A stretch of DNA of 64,000 bases from Cellvibrionaceae bacterium. GTDB lineage: Bacteria; Pseudomonadota; Gammaproteobacteria; Pseudomonadales; Cellvibrionaceae. Below are positions 35,086-43,410 of the stretch, piece by piece. Position numbers and translations under genes: made by a program. The DNA lies in NCBI GenBank assembly GCA_024707385.1, contig JANPZW010000013.1, forward strand, positions 1,063,465-1,127,464, written 5' to 3'. The first letter of the stretch is position 1; every line of letters begins with the position of its first letter. The notes under the pieces were generated by a model, which was not told the origin of the DNA, did not search any database, and saw nothing but the letters and a program-made list of their open reading frames with translations.

Positions 35086-35834
35086 CAGGGTTTGATCCCT
35101 TTGTGCAAAGCCACTATGCCGCCAGTCATATTGTGATAACTGCACTGGCTGAAGCCGGCCGCTTGCATCATCTGCTTCAAGGTTTCCTGGTCCGGGTGCA
35201 TGCGAATGCTCTCCGCCAGATAGCGGTAGCTGTCCGAATCCCCGGCCACTAGTCGGCCCATCAGCGGCAGCACGCGGAACGAATAGGTGTCGTAGGCTTT
35301 TTCCAGCAGACTGGACTGCGGTTTGGAAAACTCCAGCACCAGCAGGCGCCCGCCGGGTTTCAACACGCGCAGCATGGAGCTCAGGGCGAGGTCTTTATCG
35401 GTGACATTGCGCAGGCCGAAAGCGATGGTGATGCAGTCGAAAGTGTTATCCGGAAAAGGCAGATATTGGGCATCCGCCTGGGCGAAGAAAATATTGTCGG
35501 CGACGCCGCGGTCGAGCAGTTTGTCGCGCCCCACACTCAGCATGGCGGAGTTGATGTCGGCGAGTACCACGCTGCCCTCGGGGCCGACCAGACGAGAAAA
35601 TTTAGCGGCCAGATCGCCGGTACCCCCGGCGATGTCGAGGATCGACTGGCCCGGCCGGACGGCGGCCATCTCCACGGTAAACAGTTTCCAGAGCCGGTGC
35701 ACACCGCCGGACATCAGATCGTTCATCAGGTCGTATTTGCCGGCGACCGAGTGGAATACCTCTGCCACGCGGCCCGCTTTTTCCCCGGCTTTTACCTTCT
35801 GAAAACCGAAATCGGTATATTGATCTTTTTCCAT
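35085..35834 (-). CDS. ubiE: Ubiquinone/menaquinone C-methyltransferase
   Basis: UbiE C-methylates the benzoquinone (and naphthoquinone) ring with SAM. The 249-residue protein has the family start TDFGFQKVKAGEKAGRVAEVF, SAM motif I ILDIAGGTGDLAAKF, and the post-I and motif II segments DNTFDCITIAFGLRNVTD and LKPGGRLLVLEFSKP. It ends NMTGGIVALHKGIKP. It is the first gene of ubiE-ubiJ-ubiB and diverges from a secreted unknown protein at 35945. Confidence 0.97.
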   Translation of the reverse strand: MEKDQYTDFGFQKVKAGEKAGRVAEVFHSVAGKYDLMNDLMSGGVHRLWKLFTVEMAAVRPGQSILDIAGGTGDLAAKFSRLVGPEGSVVLADINSAMLSVGRDKLLDRGVADNIFFAQADAQYLPFPDNTFDCITIAFGLRNVTDKDLALSSMLRVLKPGGRLLVLEFSKPQSSLLEKAYDTYSFRVLPLMGRLVAGDSDSYRYLAESIRMHPDQETLKQMMQAAGFSQCSYHNMTGGIVALHKGIKP

Positions 35835-35944
35835 GGGGCACCCTCGTTTGCGAGTCGGCTATTGTACGGACAAATAAACGCCCCGGGGCATGCTTTGCTC
35901 TAAAATCTTTGCCTTCGCCAGACGCATCAAAGTATTCGGAGATT

Positions 35945-36775
35945 ATGTTCATGTTATTGCGCAGAGGTTTATTTTGCCTGCCGGTCCTCTTTCTCAGCTT
36001 CGGGGTTGAGGCTCAGGGTGGCGCTTGTCTGGAGCAGGCGCGCACGCCGCTGGAACAGACCTATTGCAAGATCCGCGCAGCCAACCCTTCCGCCCCTCTG
36101 CCGACCTTGCAGGAGTTGCGTCGCAATCCGGAGAAAACCCAGCGTCTGCTGCTGCGCCGGCCGGCGGAGCAGGCGGGCATCAGCCTGCCACCGGAGAAAA
36201 CTGCGCGGCCGGCGCCCACCGCTCCGGCCAAGAGCGCATCTATGCCTGCAGCCGCTGCCACCAGGGCTGCTTTACCGACGCGCATTCAGACCGGCGGTCT
36301 CGCCGGATGCGAGCTGCTGGCGAGCAGTATCCGATGCGGTGCCGACCGTTATCAGCTGCAGGGCAATATGCCCAACAGCCGGCTGGCGCGAGGTGCTCTC
36401 GATCTGGACACAAAGGTTTCCTTTGCGGAATACCAAGGCGCTGCCGCGGACAGCACCGCGCTGCAGGAATACGCCAGCAGTACCTACCGGCGCTATATAG
36501 AGGCGATGTTGGAAATAGGTCTGGGCTCCTCCACTATGTCGTTCACCAAGTTTTATCACACCTTTACCGAGGCCCAGGAAAAGGGCACCCGGTTTGGCGA
36601 GCGCCTCTCGGCGATGTTCGATTTTTTGAAAAAAGACAAGGCCAATATGGGCGTGCAGTCCCACTACAACGACGCTCTGCCGAGCGGCATCGAGCAATGC
36701 ATGAGCCTGAGTGAAGCGCTGCTCGTTTGCGATAACGTGCAACAGAACTGGGTGTACAAGCGGGCGGCTTTGTAA
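35945..36775 (+). CDS. Secreted protein of unknown function
   Basis: A 276-residue protein with a signal peptide (MFMLLRRGLFCLPVLFLSFG, cleaved near VEA-QGG). The mature N-terminus has Cys pairs (GACLEQ, TYCKIR) and a Pro/Ala-rich linker at about residues 75-110. A C-terminal domain of about 160 residues has four more Cys (GGLAGCELLASSIRCGAD, IEQCMSL, LVCDNV), suggesting disulfides in the periplasm. I chose ATG 35945, preceded by GGAG, over an in-frame ATG 36 bases upstream that would spoil the signal peptide. Its stop overlaps the next start (TAATG). I do not recognise the family. Confidence 0.75.
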   Translation: MFMLLRRGLFCLPVLFLSFGVEAQGGACLEQARTPLEQTYCKIRAANPSAPLPTLQELRRNPEKTQRLLLRRPAEQAGISLPPEKTARPAPTAPAKSASMPAAAATRAALPTRIQTGGLAGCELLASSIRCGADRYQLQGNMPNSRLARGALDLDTKVSFAEYQGAAADSTALQEYASSTYRRYIEAMLEIGLGSSTMSFTKFYHTFTEAQEKGTRFGERLSAMFDFLKKDKANMGVQSHYNDALPSGIEQCMSLSEALLVCDNVQQNWVYKRAAL

Positions 36776-37305
36776 TGGAGCAGGCGAACGGCAATGTGCA
36801 ACTCGGACATGCCGATCATGTGCCGTCGGGCAAATCCTATCCGCTGAGTCTGCTGGCGTTGGATGTGACCGATCCGGCCAATGTCGGCGGTCTCTTTCGT
36901 CTGGCGGATGCTCTGGGAGTCCGCCATCTTTATTTGACCGGGTCGAGCGTCACTCCGCATAACTCCAAAGTCCGCCGCACGGCGCGCGCTGCGCAACAAT
37001 ATGTGCCCTGGTCCTATGTGCAGGACGCAATCGAATTGGTGCGTGAATTAAAAACCCGCGGGCGATGTATTGTCGCTTTGGAAATTACCAGCGAGAGCGT
37101 CAACGTCCGCAGTCTTTCGATTCCGCAGGGGGCTGAAGTTGTCCTGATCATCGGTAGTGAAAATCAGGGCATCAGCCAGAGCTTGCTCGATGAGTCTTCC
37201 CGGTGCGTGCATATCCCCATGATGGGGCATAACTCATCAATGAATCTGGTCGTGGCCAGCGCTATTGCGGTCTTTGAAATTACGAAAGAATTATCCGCCA
37301 CTTGA
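36775..37305 (+). CDS. SpoU/TrmH-family RNA 2'-O-methyltransferase
   Basis: A 176-residue SPOUT enzyme with the three family motifs: DPANVGGLFRLADALGV (motif 1), VLIIGSENQGIS (motif 2) and IPMMGHNSSMNLVVASAIAV (motif 3, with the knot and Ser/Asn active-site residues). It has only the catalytic trefoil-knot domain without an N-terminal substrate-binding domain, like TrmL and some rRNA Gm enzymes. The target nucleotide cannot be assigned. Its ATG overlaps the upstream stop, coupling it to the secreted protein gene, which is an odd functional pair. Confidence 0.88.
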   Translation: MEQANGNVQLGHADHVPSGKSYPLSLLALDVTDPANVGGLFRLADALGVRHLYLTGSSVTPHNSKVRRTARAAQQYVPWSYVQDAIELVRELKTRGRCIVALEITSESVNVRSLSIPQGAEVVLIIGSENQGISQSLLDESSRCVHIPMMGHNSSMNLVVASAIAVFEITKELSAT

Positions 37306-37357
37306 GCGGCGCAGCCGTTACAATCAATTTCCCCTACTTTCCAACAGCCGGTAATTT

Positions 37358-39106
37358 ATGACCGCCAGCGCAATCAACAATCTTCTTTTTCTGGGGGCGG
37401 CATTGGTCGCCGCCAGCATTCTCGTCAGTTCCTTTTCCACGCGGATAGGAATTCCGGTTCTGGTTATTTTTCTCGGCGTTGGTATGTTGGCCGGGGTCGA
37501 CGGAATCGGTGGTATTGCCTTCGATAATTATCACGCCGCATATCTGGTGAGTAACCTTGCACTGGCAGTCATCCTGCTGGATGGCGGTATGCGCACGAGG
37601 GCAACGACCTTCCGCGTGGCCTTATGGCCGGCGCTGTCCTTGGCAACTTTAGGCGTGGTGTTGACTGCCGGTTTGACCGGTGTGGCGGCTGCGTGGCTTT
37701 TCGATCTCGATCTGCTCGAAGGTCTGCTGATCGGGGCGATCGTGGGCTCCACCGACGCGGCGGTGGTATTCAATCTGCTGAATGGCAAAGGTCTCAACGA
37801 GCGCGTCGGCTCGACCTTGGAAATCGAATCGGGCAGTAACGATCCCATGGCGATGTTCCTGACCGTGACCTTAATTGCGATGCTCGCAGCGGGCGAAACC
37901 AGTTTCTCCTGGGGTGTGCTGGTCAGTTTGGTGCAACAGTTTGGAGTGGGAATATTGCTCGGCCTTGGCGGCGGATGGTTGCTGCTGACGTTGATCAATC
38001 GGCTCGATATCGCCGATGGCCTCTACCCGTTATTGGCCGTAAGCGGCGGCATCATGCTTTACGCTATTTCCGGTGCGGTGGGCGGCAGTGGCATTGTGAC
38101 GGTATACGTGTGCGGTCTTTGGCTGGGCAACCGTCCTATTCGCAATCGGTCCGGCATTATTCATATGTTCGACGGGCTGGCGTGGCTGAGCCAGATCGGC
38201 ATGTTCCTGGTGCTCGGCCTGCTCCTGACTCCGAGCGAACTTCTGCCAATCGCCGTTCCGGCTCTCCTCCTGTCAGTCTGGATGATTATGTTCGCGCGGC
38301 CGCTGTCGGTGTTTATCGGTTTGTTGCCGTTCAAGGGATTTAATCTGCGCGAGCGGACGTTTATTTCCTGGGTCGGCCTGCGCGGCGCGGTGCCGGTGAT
38401 TCTTGCGGTGTTTCCGCTGATGGCGGGACTGGACAACGCCCAGCTCTTTTTCAACGTCGCGTTCTTCATCGTGCTGGTTTCGCTTCTGGTGCAGGGAACG
38501 ACTCTCAGTTGGGCGGCCAGAAAAGCCGATGTGGTGGTTCCATCAGCGCCCATGCCGATTTCCCGCGCGGGACTTGGGGTCCACATCACCAGCCAATGGG
38601 AATTGTTTATCTACCGGCTGGGACCTGAAAAATGGTGTATAGGCGCGGCGCTGCGCGAACTGCACATGCCTGAGGGAACCCGGATCGCAGCGCTGTTTCG
38701 CGAGCAGCAACTGCTCCATCCGCGCGGTAGCACGCGCCTTATGGCTGGTGATGTCCTGTGCGTTATCGGCCATGACCATGATTTGGGTGAGCTGGGCAAA
38801 TTGTTCAGCGTCGCCCCGCAGCGCACATCGGATCTGCGATTTTTCGGCGATTTCATTTTGCGCGGCGATGTCGCCATGCGCGAACTGGCGCTGCTATACG
38901 CGCTGGATCTTGGCTCTGTTGATGAGCAAGTGGTTTTGGGTACGTTTGTTGTGTCGCGCATCGGCGGCAAGCCAGTCGTCGGAGATCACTTCGAATGGAA
39001 TGGTTTGATGTGGACCGTGGTGGAACTTGAAGGCAACCAGGTTCTCAAAGTGGGCGTCAAACCTATCATTCAAAAATCTGTACCGCCAAAATCACCCAAG
39101 CCGTAA
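37358..39106 (+). CDS. K+/H+ antiporter of the CPA1 NhaP2 (CvrA) type
   Basis: A 582-residue protein with about 12 transmembrane helices up to residue 390, containing the CPA motifs STDAAVVFNLLNG and ESGSNDPMAMFLTV (the ND pair of CPA1 exchangers). A TrkA-C/RCK-C-like cytoplasmic domain follows at about 400-480 (MPEGTRIAALFREQQLLHPRG), then a CorC/HlyC-like C-terminal domain at about 500-575. This is the layout of NhaP2/CvrA, which exports K+ for protons under ionic or pH stress. It lies upstream of a small secreted protein and an MscS channel, an osmotic-response neighbourhood. Confidence 0.92.
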   Translation: MTASAINNLLFLGAALVAASILVSSFSTRIGIPVLVIFLGVGMLAGVDGIGGIAFDNYHAAYLVSNLALAVILLDGGMRTRATTFRVALWPALSLATLGVVLTAGLTGVAAAWLFDLDLLEGLLIGAIVGSTDAAVVFNLLNGKGLNERVGSTLEIESGSNDPMAMFLTVTLIAMLAAGETSFSWGVLVSLVQQFGVGILLGLGGGWLLLTLINRLDIADGLYPLLAVSGGIMLYAISGAVGGSGIVTVYVCGLWLGNRPIRNRSGIIHMFDGLAWLSQIGMFLVLGLLLTPSELLPIAVPALLLSVWMIMFARPLSVFIGLLPFKGFNLRERTFISWVGLRGAVPVILAVFPLMAGLDNAQLFFNVAFFIVLVSLLVQGTTLSWAARKADVVVPSAPMPISRAGLGVHITSQWELFIYRLGPEKWCIGAALRELHMPEGTRIAALFREQQLLHPRGSTRLMAGDVLCVIGHDHDLGELGKLFSVAPQRTSDLRFFGDFILRGDVAMRELALLYALDLGSVDEQVVLGTFVVSRIGGKPVVGDHFEWNGLMWTVVELEGNQVLKVGVKPIIQKSVPPKSPKP

Positions 39107-39135
39107 AGGGACGGCACTAATTAAGGAGAATTATC

Positions 39136-39531
39136 GTGAAGCGTCTTTGGCCACTTTTTTTTCTCATGTTCGCCGCGCCAGTTTCAGCTCAGGACGACGC
39201 GCTGATGATCGATCAGAGTGTTGGTGCCGACGTAAAATTGGCGTTTCCCAATGAGCGCAATATCCAGCCTCGCTCCAGCAATTTTCAAGTGGTGAATTAT
39301 GTTCCCATGAGCAATGAGCAGGGCGAGCGCTGGGCCATAGTCACGTTAAAAAATACCTCTGCTGGCAGTCGCATTTTTGAGAGCCAGTACCTCATGGGTT
39401 TGTTTGCTGACGGCGACAGACGCGCGCCTTCGGAATTCAAGCAGACAATCGAAGGTAACGAAGTGGTGTCTGTGACGCTCTCGTTCGGACGGCACAAATT
39501 TCCCTTGTTAAATGTCATCGCGCGGGATTGA
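39136..39531 (+). CDS. Small secreted protein of unknown function
   Basis: A 131-residue protein with a signal peptide (MKRLWPLFFLMFAAPVSA, cleaved before QDD). The mature part looks all-beta (RWAIVTLKNTSAGSRIFESQ, VVSVTLSFGRHKFPLL). It has no Cys, so no disulfides. The GTG start is supported by AAGGAG 8 bases upstream. It lies 29 bases after the antiporter stop, probably in the same transcript. No family is recognised; the late-strand pattern resembles an Ig-like or transthyretin-like domain only loosely. Confidence 0.7.
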   Translation: MKRLWPLFFLMFAAPVSAQDDALMIDQSVGADVKLAFPNERNIQPRSSNFQVVNYVPMSNEQGERWAIVTLKNTSAGSRIFESQYLMGLFADGDRRAPSEFKQTIEGNEVVSVTLSFGRHKFPLLNVIARD

Positions 39532-39554
39532 CCTGTTGCCGCGTCTGTAAGTTT

Positions 39555-39588
39555 GGCGGAAGCTGAAGGAATATTTACAACTTCCGCC
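39555..39588 (+). terminator. Hairpin after the small secreted protein gene
   Basis: The 8-bp arms GGCGGAAG and CTTCCGCC are separated by an 18-base loop. It lies 23 bases after the stop. No T-tract follows, so terminator function is only a suggestion. Confidence 0.35.
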
Positions 39589-39730
39589 GCCAGCACCTCT
39601 TCTCCACGCTAATTCATCACATCCGGTGACGGGATTTTTATCCGTCGTTCTCTGGCGGATAATTTGCAACGGCATGCTGCCGATTATTTTCTTGGTCGGC
39701 ATTTTCAGATTTGTTACTGGAGAAATTGCC

Positions 39731-40966
39731 ATGCCAGACAGCGTCGCTCCGACCGCGGAATCCTCTCGTGTTGTGGATCAATTGACCGCCCAGGTCGGGA
39801 TAGAAAATATTATTGGCATTGCCCTTGTCATAGCGGCTGTATTTCTCGCGTTATTGGCGCATTGGCTGCTGTTCAAGCTGTTGCGCCGGATTGTTGCCCG
39901 CCACAATCATGTGCCCTGGTCGTATCTGGTTGAACGTGTCCGAGGTCCGGTGCGCTTGTGGATGATGATCCTGGCGGTGGAGCTCACTTTGCCATTGGTG
40001 CAGATGCCGCCCAGGGCGGAAGCAGCGGTATCACATGTTACGACGCTCTGCATTGTGGGATTGGTGGGTTGGGTCGCGTTTCTGGCTGTGACAGTACTGA
40101 CAGACTTCTCCATCTCACGTCATCGTATCGACGTGGAAAACAATCTGCAGGCCCGCAAAATGCGCACGCGGCTCCGGGTTTTGCGGCAGGCCTTGGTGAT
40201 GATTATTTTTCTGGTCACTGTGGCGGCTATGTTGATGACGTTTCCCGGCGCACGCAGTATCGGTGTCTCCCTGTTCGCCTCGGCGGGGGTGGCGGGGATA
40301 GTGGTGGGTTTTGCGGCGCGCCCGGTATTGAGTAATCTTTTGGCGGGAATACAAATCGCCCTGACCCAACCCATCCGGATTCAGGACGCTGTGGTGGTGG
40401 AAGGTGAATGGGGGTGGATTGAAGAAATCACGTCTACCTATGTAGTGGTCAAAATATGGGACTGGCGCCGCCTGATAGTACCGCTGAGCTATTTTATTGA
40501 AAAGCCGTTTCAGAACTGGACCCGGGAGAGCGCATCGATCATCGGCTCGGTTATCTGGCATACGGATTACACCGTGCCCATTATGCAGATGCGGGAAAAA
40601 CTTAAAGAATTTCTCAGCCAGTCCAAACTCTGGGACGGGAATGTTCAGGTGCTGCAAATTATTGAATCCCGCCAGGACACCATGGAGTTGCGCGCGTTGA
40701 TGAGCGCAAAAAACAGTCCTACCGCTTGGGACCTGCGCTGCGAAATTCGGGAAAAAATGATCATGTGGCTGCAGAAAGAGCACCCCGGCGCGCTGCCGCG
40801 CAACCGAGTGCAGGTGCAAATGGATGAGCGCACACCTGTGGAACCCTACGCACCGGAGGTGCGGGATAGCGAAGCCGGTGCAATGGCGCAACAGATTGAC
40901 ACACCGGAAGAGCCTCCTGAAGCGGACGCGCAGCCGGCGAGAGATCCTCTGGATGGGAGCCGCTAA
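39731..40966 (+). CDS. MscS-family mechanosensitive ion channel
   Basis: A 411-residue membrane protein. Four hydrophobic segments lie at about residues 25-50, 75-95, 105-130 and 165-195. The pore helix and MscS core follow (AGVAGIVVGFAARPVLSNLL, then AGIQIALTQPIRI), then a cytoplasmic beta domain with a proline-rich tail of about 45 residues. The family opens under membrane tension to release solutes on osmotic downshock. ATG 39731 with GGAG upstream is chosen; a GTG at 39626 would add a further hydrophobic segment. A terminator hairpin spans its stop codon. Confidence 0.9.
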   Translation: MPDSVAPTAESSRVVDQLTAQVGIENIIGIALVIAAVFLALLAHWLLFKLLRRIVARHNHVPWSYLVERVRGPVRLWMMILAVELTLPLVQMPPRAEAAVSHVTTLCIVGLVGWVAFLAVTVLTDFSISRHRIDVENNLQARKMRTRLRVLRQALVMIIFLVTVAAMLMTFPGARSIGVSLFASAGVAGIVVGFAARPVLSNLLAGIQIALTQPIRIQDAVVVEGEWGWIEEITSTYVVVKIWDWRRLIVPLSYFIEKPFQNWTRESASIIGSVIWHTDYTVPIMQMREKLKEFLSQSKLWDGNVQVLQIIESRQDTMELRALMSAKNSPTAWDLRCEIREKMIMWLQKEHPGALPRNRVQVQMDERTPVEPYAPEVRDSEAGAMAQQIDTPEEPPEADAQPARDPLDGSR

Positions 40967-40978
40967 AGCGGCTCCTTT
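40956..40978 (+). terminator. Terminator overlapping the MscS gene stop codon
   Basis: An 8-bp stem (GGAGCCGC / GCGGCTCC) with a TAAA loop that includes the stop codon is followed by TTT. The T-tract is short, so efficiency is uncertain. Confidence 0.6.
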
Positions 40979-41104
40979 AAGGGACACATTTATCAAATTA
41001 GTTAAAATTGGAAAAATTTGATTCAGGCCGTGTCGTTCGCGGTGCTATGATGATAATGTCGCTTGGAAAAACAACCTGCGCCCCTGCCTCCACCGGTAAG
41101 AGAT

Positions 41105-41416
41105 GTGATAAAGACTTCGATAAAGTATTTTCTGATGATGAGTTTCCTCCTGGCATTTTTGCCGGGCGGCAATAAGCATCATCATGACTATACGAAAAAG
41201 AAGCTCTTTGCCGTGGTGGTGGATCACGTCCAGAGCCTTGCGCCCACAGAGAACAACAAGAGATTCGAGAACGAGACGGAAGATCCTCATCCACTCGCAG
41301 TTTATGAGTCGTCGGTTCCCGCCCCTGCCCCACAAGCGATTTTGTATTCCGCATTTTCACTTCAGCTTCATACCACCGCTTATTACCCCATACGCGCACC
41401 ACCTGCTAACGCTTAA
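41105..41416 (+). CDS. Possible small exported protein of unknown function
   Basis: A 103-residue ORF starting at GTG 41105. A hydrophobic N-terminal stretch (SIKYFLMMSFLLAFLPGG) could be a signal peptide. It is followed by a His-rich site (NKHHHDY) and a Pro/Ala-rich C-terminus. Start signals are weak (AAGAGAT just upstream) and there is no known family, but it lies in an otherwise empty 596-base stretch between the MscS and CBS genes. It is low-confidence and could be a chance ORF. Confidence 0.3.
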   Translation: MIKTSIKYFLMMSFLLAFLPGGNKHHHDYTKKKLFAVVVDHVQSLAPTENNKRFENETEDPHPLAVYESSVPAPAPQAILYSAFSLQLHTTAYYPIRAPPANA

Positions 41417-41562
41417 TCCGCCTAACAACCTCCAAAGAATTTATTTTTTGATTTGGAGATTACTTCCCTAGTTGCGTTTTTTTTCGCTGCCGGCCGTTCC
41501 ATGATTTTGCTGTTTGATGCGAAGCACCTATGGTGCGCGCTGGCGCTCGCAGAGGATTGTGT

Positions 41563-42138
41563 ATGAAGCGTTTTAATCTTTATCCCATCGAATCTGTTGA
41601 TGAATTGGCTCATCCCGAAATATCCAATTCCATCACCTTGGATTCGCCCGCACTGTCTGTGATGACAGATTTCAAATTTCACGAACCCTTGGTGGCTGGC
41701 GGCTATGATCGGGCGTCGGACATAGAGCGAAGCATGGTGCGCTCCCACGTGCGTATGAAACTGGTGGTTAATGACGATCAGCAGTTCATCGGTCTGATCA
41801 GTCTGGACGATCTCAATGCGCAGGAAATGCTTAAGCGTGTGGCGAAGGGAATGTCGCGGAACGATTTGTCGGCCGTCGATTTTATGCGACATAAAAACAG
41901 CTTGCGGGCGCTGGACTACCACGAGCTGAAACAGGCGACGGTGCGAGATCTTGTACAAACCCTTAAGGATAACGAACACCAGCACTATCTGGTGGTGGAC
42001 CGCCAGGAGCACAAGATTCGCGGCGTCATCTCTGCCAGTGACTTGGCAAGAAAATTACATCTGGATATCAATATCAATTCGCGCTCTTCCTTTGTCAGCG
42101 TCTACTCGGCGCTCCATCCTGAGCCGCAACTGCACTAA
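41563..42138 (+). CDS. CBS-domain-pair protein
   Basis: A 191-residue cytoplasmic protein with two CBS motifs. The first spans about residues 27-85 (SPALSVMTDFKFHEPLVA, then FIGLISLDDL). The second spans about 110-175 (VRDLVQTLKDNEHQHYLVVD, then IRGVISASDLARKL). CBS pairs bind adenosine nucleotides and act as energy sensors. Nothing else is fused, so it is a stand-alone sensor or adaptor. AGAGGA precedes ATG 41563. An in-frame ATG 33 bases upstream lacks such a site. A clear terminator follows. Confidence 0.88.
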   Translation: MKRFNLYPIESVDELAHPEISNSITLDSPALSVMTDFKFHEPLVAGGYDRASDIERSMVRSHVRMKLVVNDDQQFIGLISLDDLNAQEMLKRVAKGMSRNDLSAVDFMRHKNSLRALDYHELKQATVRDLVQTLKDNEHQHYLVVDRQEHKIRGVISASDLARKLHLDININSRSSFVSVYSALHPEPQLH

Positions 42139-42185
42139 TACCCGCTTATGCGGCCGGAAACGTTGTTTGGCCGCCTGTTTTGCTA

Positions 42186-42209
42186 CGGACAAGGATGTCC
42201 GATTTTTTT
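42186..42209 (+). terminator. Rho-independent terminator of the CBS gene
   Basis: A 6-bp stem (CGGACA / TGTCCG) with a 4-base loop is followed by A and seven T, 48 bases after the CBS stop. Confidence 0.8.
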
Positions 42210-42251
42210 GGGTTAACCGCCAGCTGCCGCGCTCACCAGACTCCGCAGCTA

Positions 42252-43322
42252 TCAAAATACCAGCCGCGCCATAAACTGCAGCTTGAGATAGTGGCTCTCG
42301 CGATAATCGGTATCGTCTGTCGCCAAATCAAATAGAAAGTTCGGATGCGCAATCCGTACGCCCCAAATCTCATCATCAGGCGCCCACGTCAGGCTGCCTG
42401 TCCATCGGTTGTTGATGTGCCAGTCGCCGACCCATTTGAGCCAGTCTTTCCGATCGAGTTTTTCAAATTCCACACCTGCGCCGAAACGCTCCTGAAATCG
42501 ATAGCGATAGCTCAGTTGCGTGTGCACCGGCAAACGCTGGTGAAAGCGCGTGCGGAAGTGGCTGAACTGGATTGCGGCTTCATCGTCGGATAGAAGCCGG
42601 TTGATATTGCCTTCGATCCGGCTGCCAGGCGCGGTGTTCCAGTATAAGTCCGAGTAGGCCTCCCCTATGTCCAGATCGACAAAGTGTTTACCCCACTCGT
42701 AATTCAGACTTATGTCCAGTGTGAGACCGTTACCTTCGGGTGGATCGACATAGCGATCAAAAATTCGATCTTCGGGATAGGCGTAGTCGATGGTGATATT
42801 GGTGCGGTTATCCATAGTCTGGGCGGGATCAAAAAAGCCATAAGCCTCGCCGTAATACAGATCCTGGAGATTCAGATACGTCAGAATAGTCTTGACGGTC
42901 AGGCCGCGCCATGAAGCCGTATAACCGATATGCAGACCTTCTGCTTCGGCATTGTTTGCGTGCAGATAAATATCGTAGGTGGATTTATCCTGCTTTATGC
43001 CACCGTTCTGCTCCAGATAATGAAGCTTGGCGGTGTCGCTGGAAAAATTCAAAAAATAATAAAGGTGTTTGCTGTAGCCAATTTGCACATGATTGAGGAT
43101 CAGACTGGTCCTCGCCACCTGTTTGGAATACAAACGATTGCCAGGTTTAAATTCGTCGGTTTCCCAGTCATCAAAATTGGCTTTGATAGTGACCGGCTCG
43201 CTGAGATTGATAGAGCTGAGATTGATCTCCCCGCCTATTGGGAAAGGGCTTGCTGCGGAAGCCAAACGCGCCGCGCAACAAGCAGTGAAAATTGTGATGA
43301 GGACAAAACCACGCGTATACAA
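42252..43322 (-). CDS. Probable outer-membrane beta-barrel protein, unknown function
   Basis: A 356-residue protein with a signal peptide (about residues 1-24, MYTRGFVLITIFTACC..SAA). The rest is rich in alternating aromatic/polar strands (HLYYFLNFSSDTAKLHYLEQ, LNLQDLYYGEAYGFFD) and ends with the outer-membrane C-terminal signature QFMARLVF. No Cys occurs in the mature part. The layout resembles large porin or 'DUF'-type outer-membrane barrels; no specific ligand motif is seen. It lies 88 bases downstream of a giant lipoprotein gene on the same strand, separated by a strong terminator. Function is unknown. Confidence 0.7.
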   Translation of the reverse strand: MYTRGFVLITIFTACCAARLASAASPFPIGGEINLSSINLSEPVTIKANFDDWETDEFKPGNRLYSKQVARTSLILNHVQIGYSKHLYYFLNFSSDTAKLHYLEQNGGIKQDKSTYDIYLHANNAEAEGLHIGYTASWRGLTVKTILTYLNLQDLYYGEAYGFFDPAQTMDNRTNITIDYAYPEDRIFDRYVDPPEGNGLTLDISLNYEWGKHFVDLDIGEAYSDLYWNTAPGSRIEGNINRLLSDDEAAIQFSHFRTRFHQRLPVHTQLSYRYRFQERFGAGVEFEKLDRKDWLKWVGDWHINNRWTGSLTWAPDDEIWGVRIAHPNFLFDLATDDTDYRESHYLKLQFMARLVF

Positions 43323-43364
43323 AACAGAACCACCCGTGCGTTAAATAAAATGTTTTACGCAGAT

Positions 43365-43388
43365 AAAAAAAGGGCGGCCTAGGCCGCC
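43365..43388 (-). terminator. Rho-independent terminator of the large lipoprotein gene
   Basis: The palindrome GGCGGCCTAGGCCGCC (6-bp stem, CTAG loop) is followed on the minus strand by C and seven T. It lies 23 bases after the lipoprotein stop. Confidence 0.85.
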
Positions 43389-43410
43389 ACTTTGGTTACC
43401 TCACGGCATT

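Noticed and set aside
41422..42012. 196-residue minus-strand frame over the CBS gene
   Set aside because: Antisense to the well-supported CBS protein; no domain.
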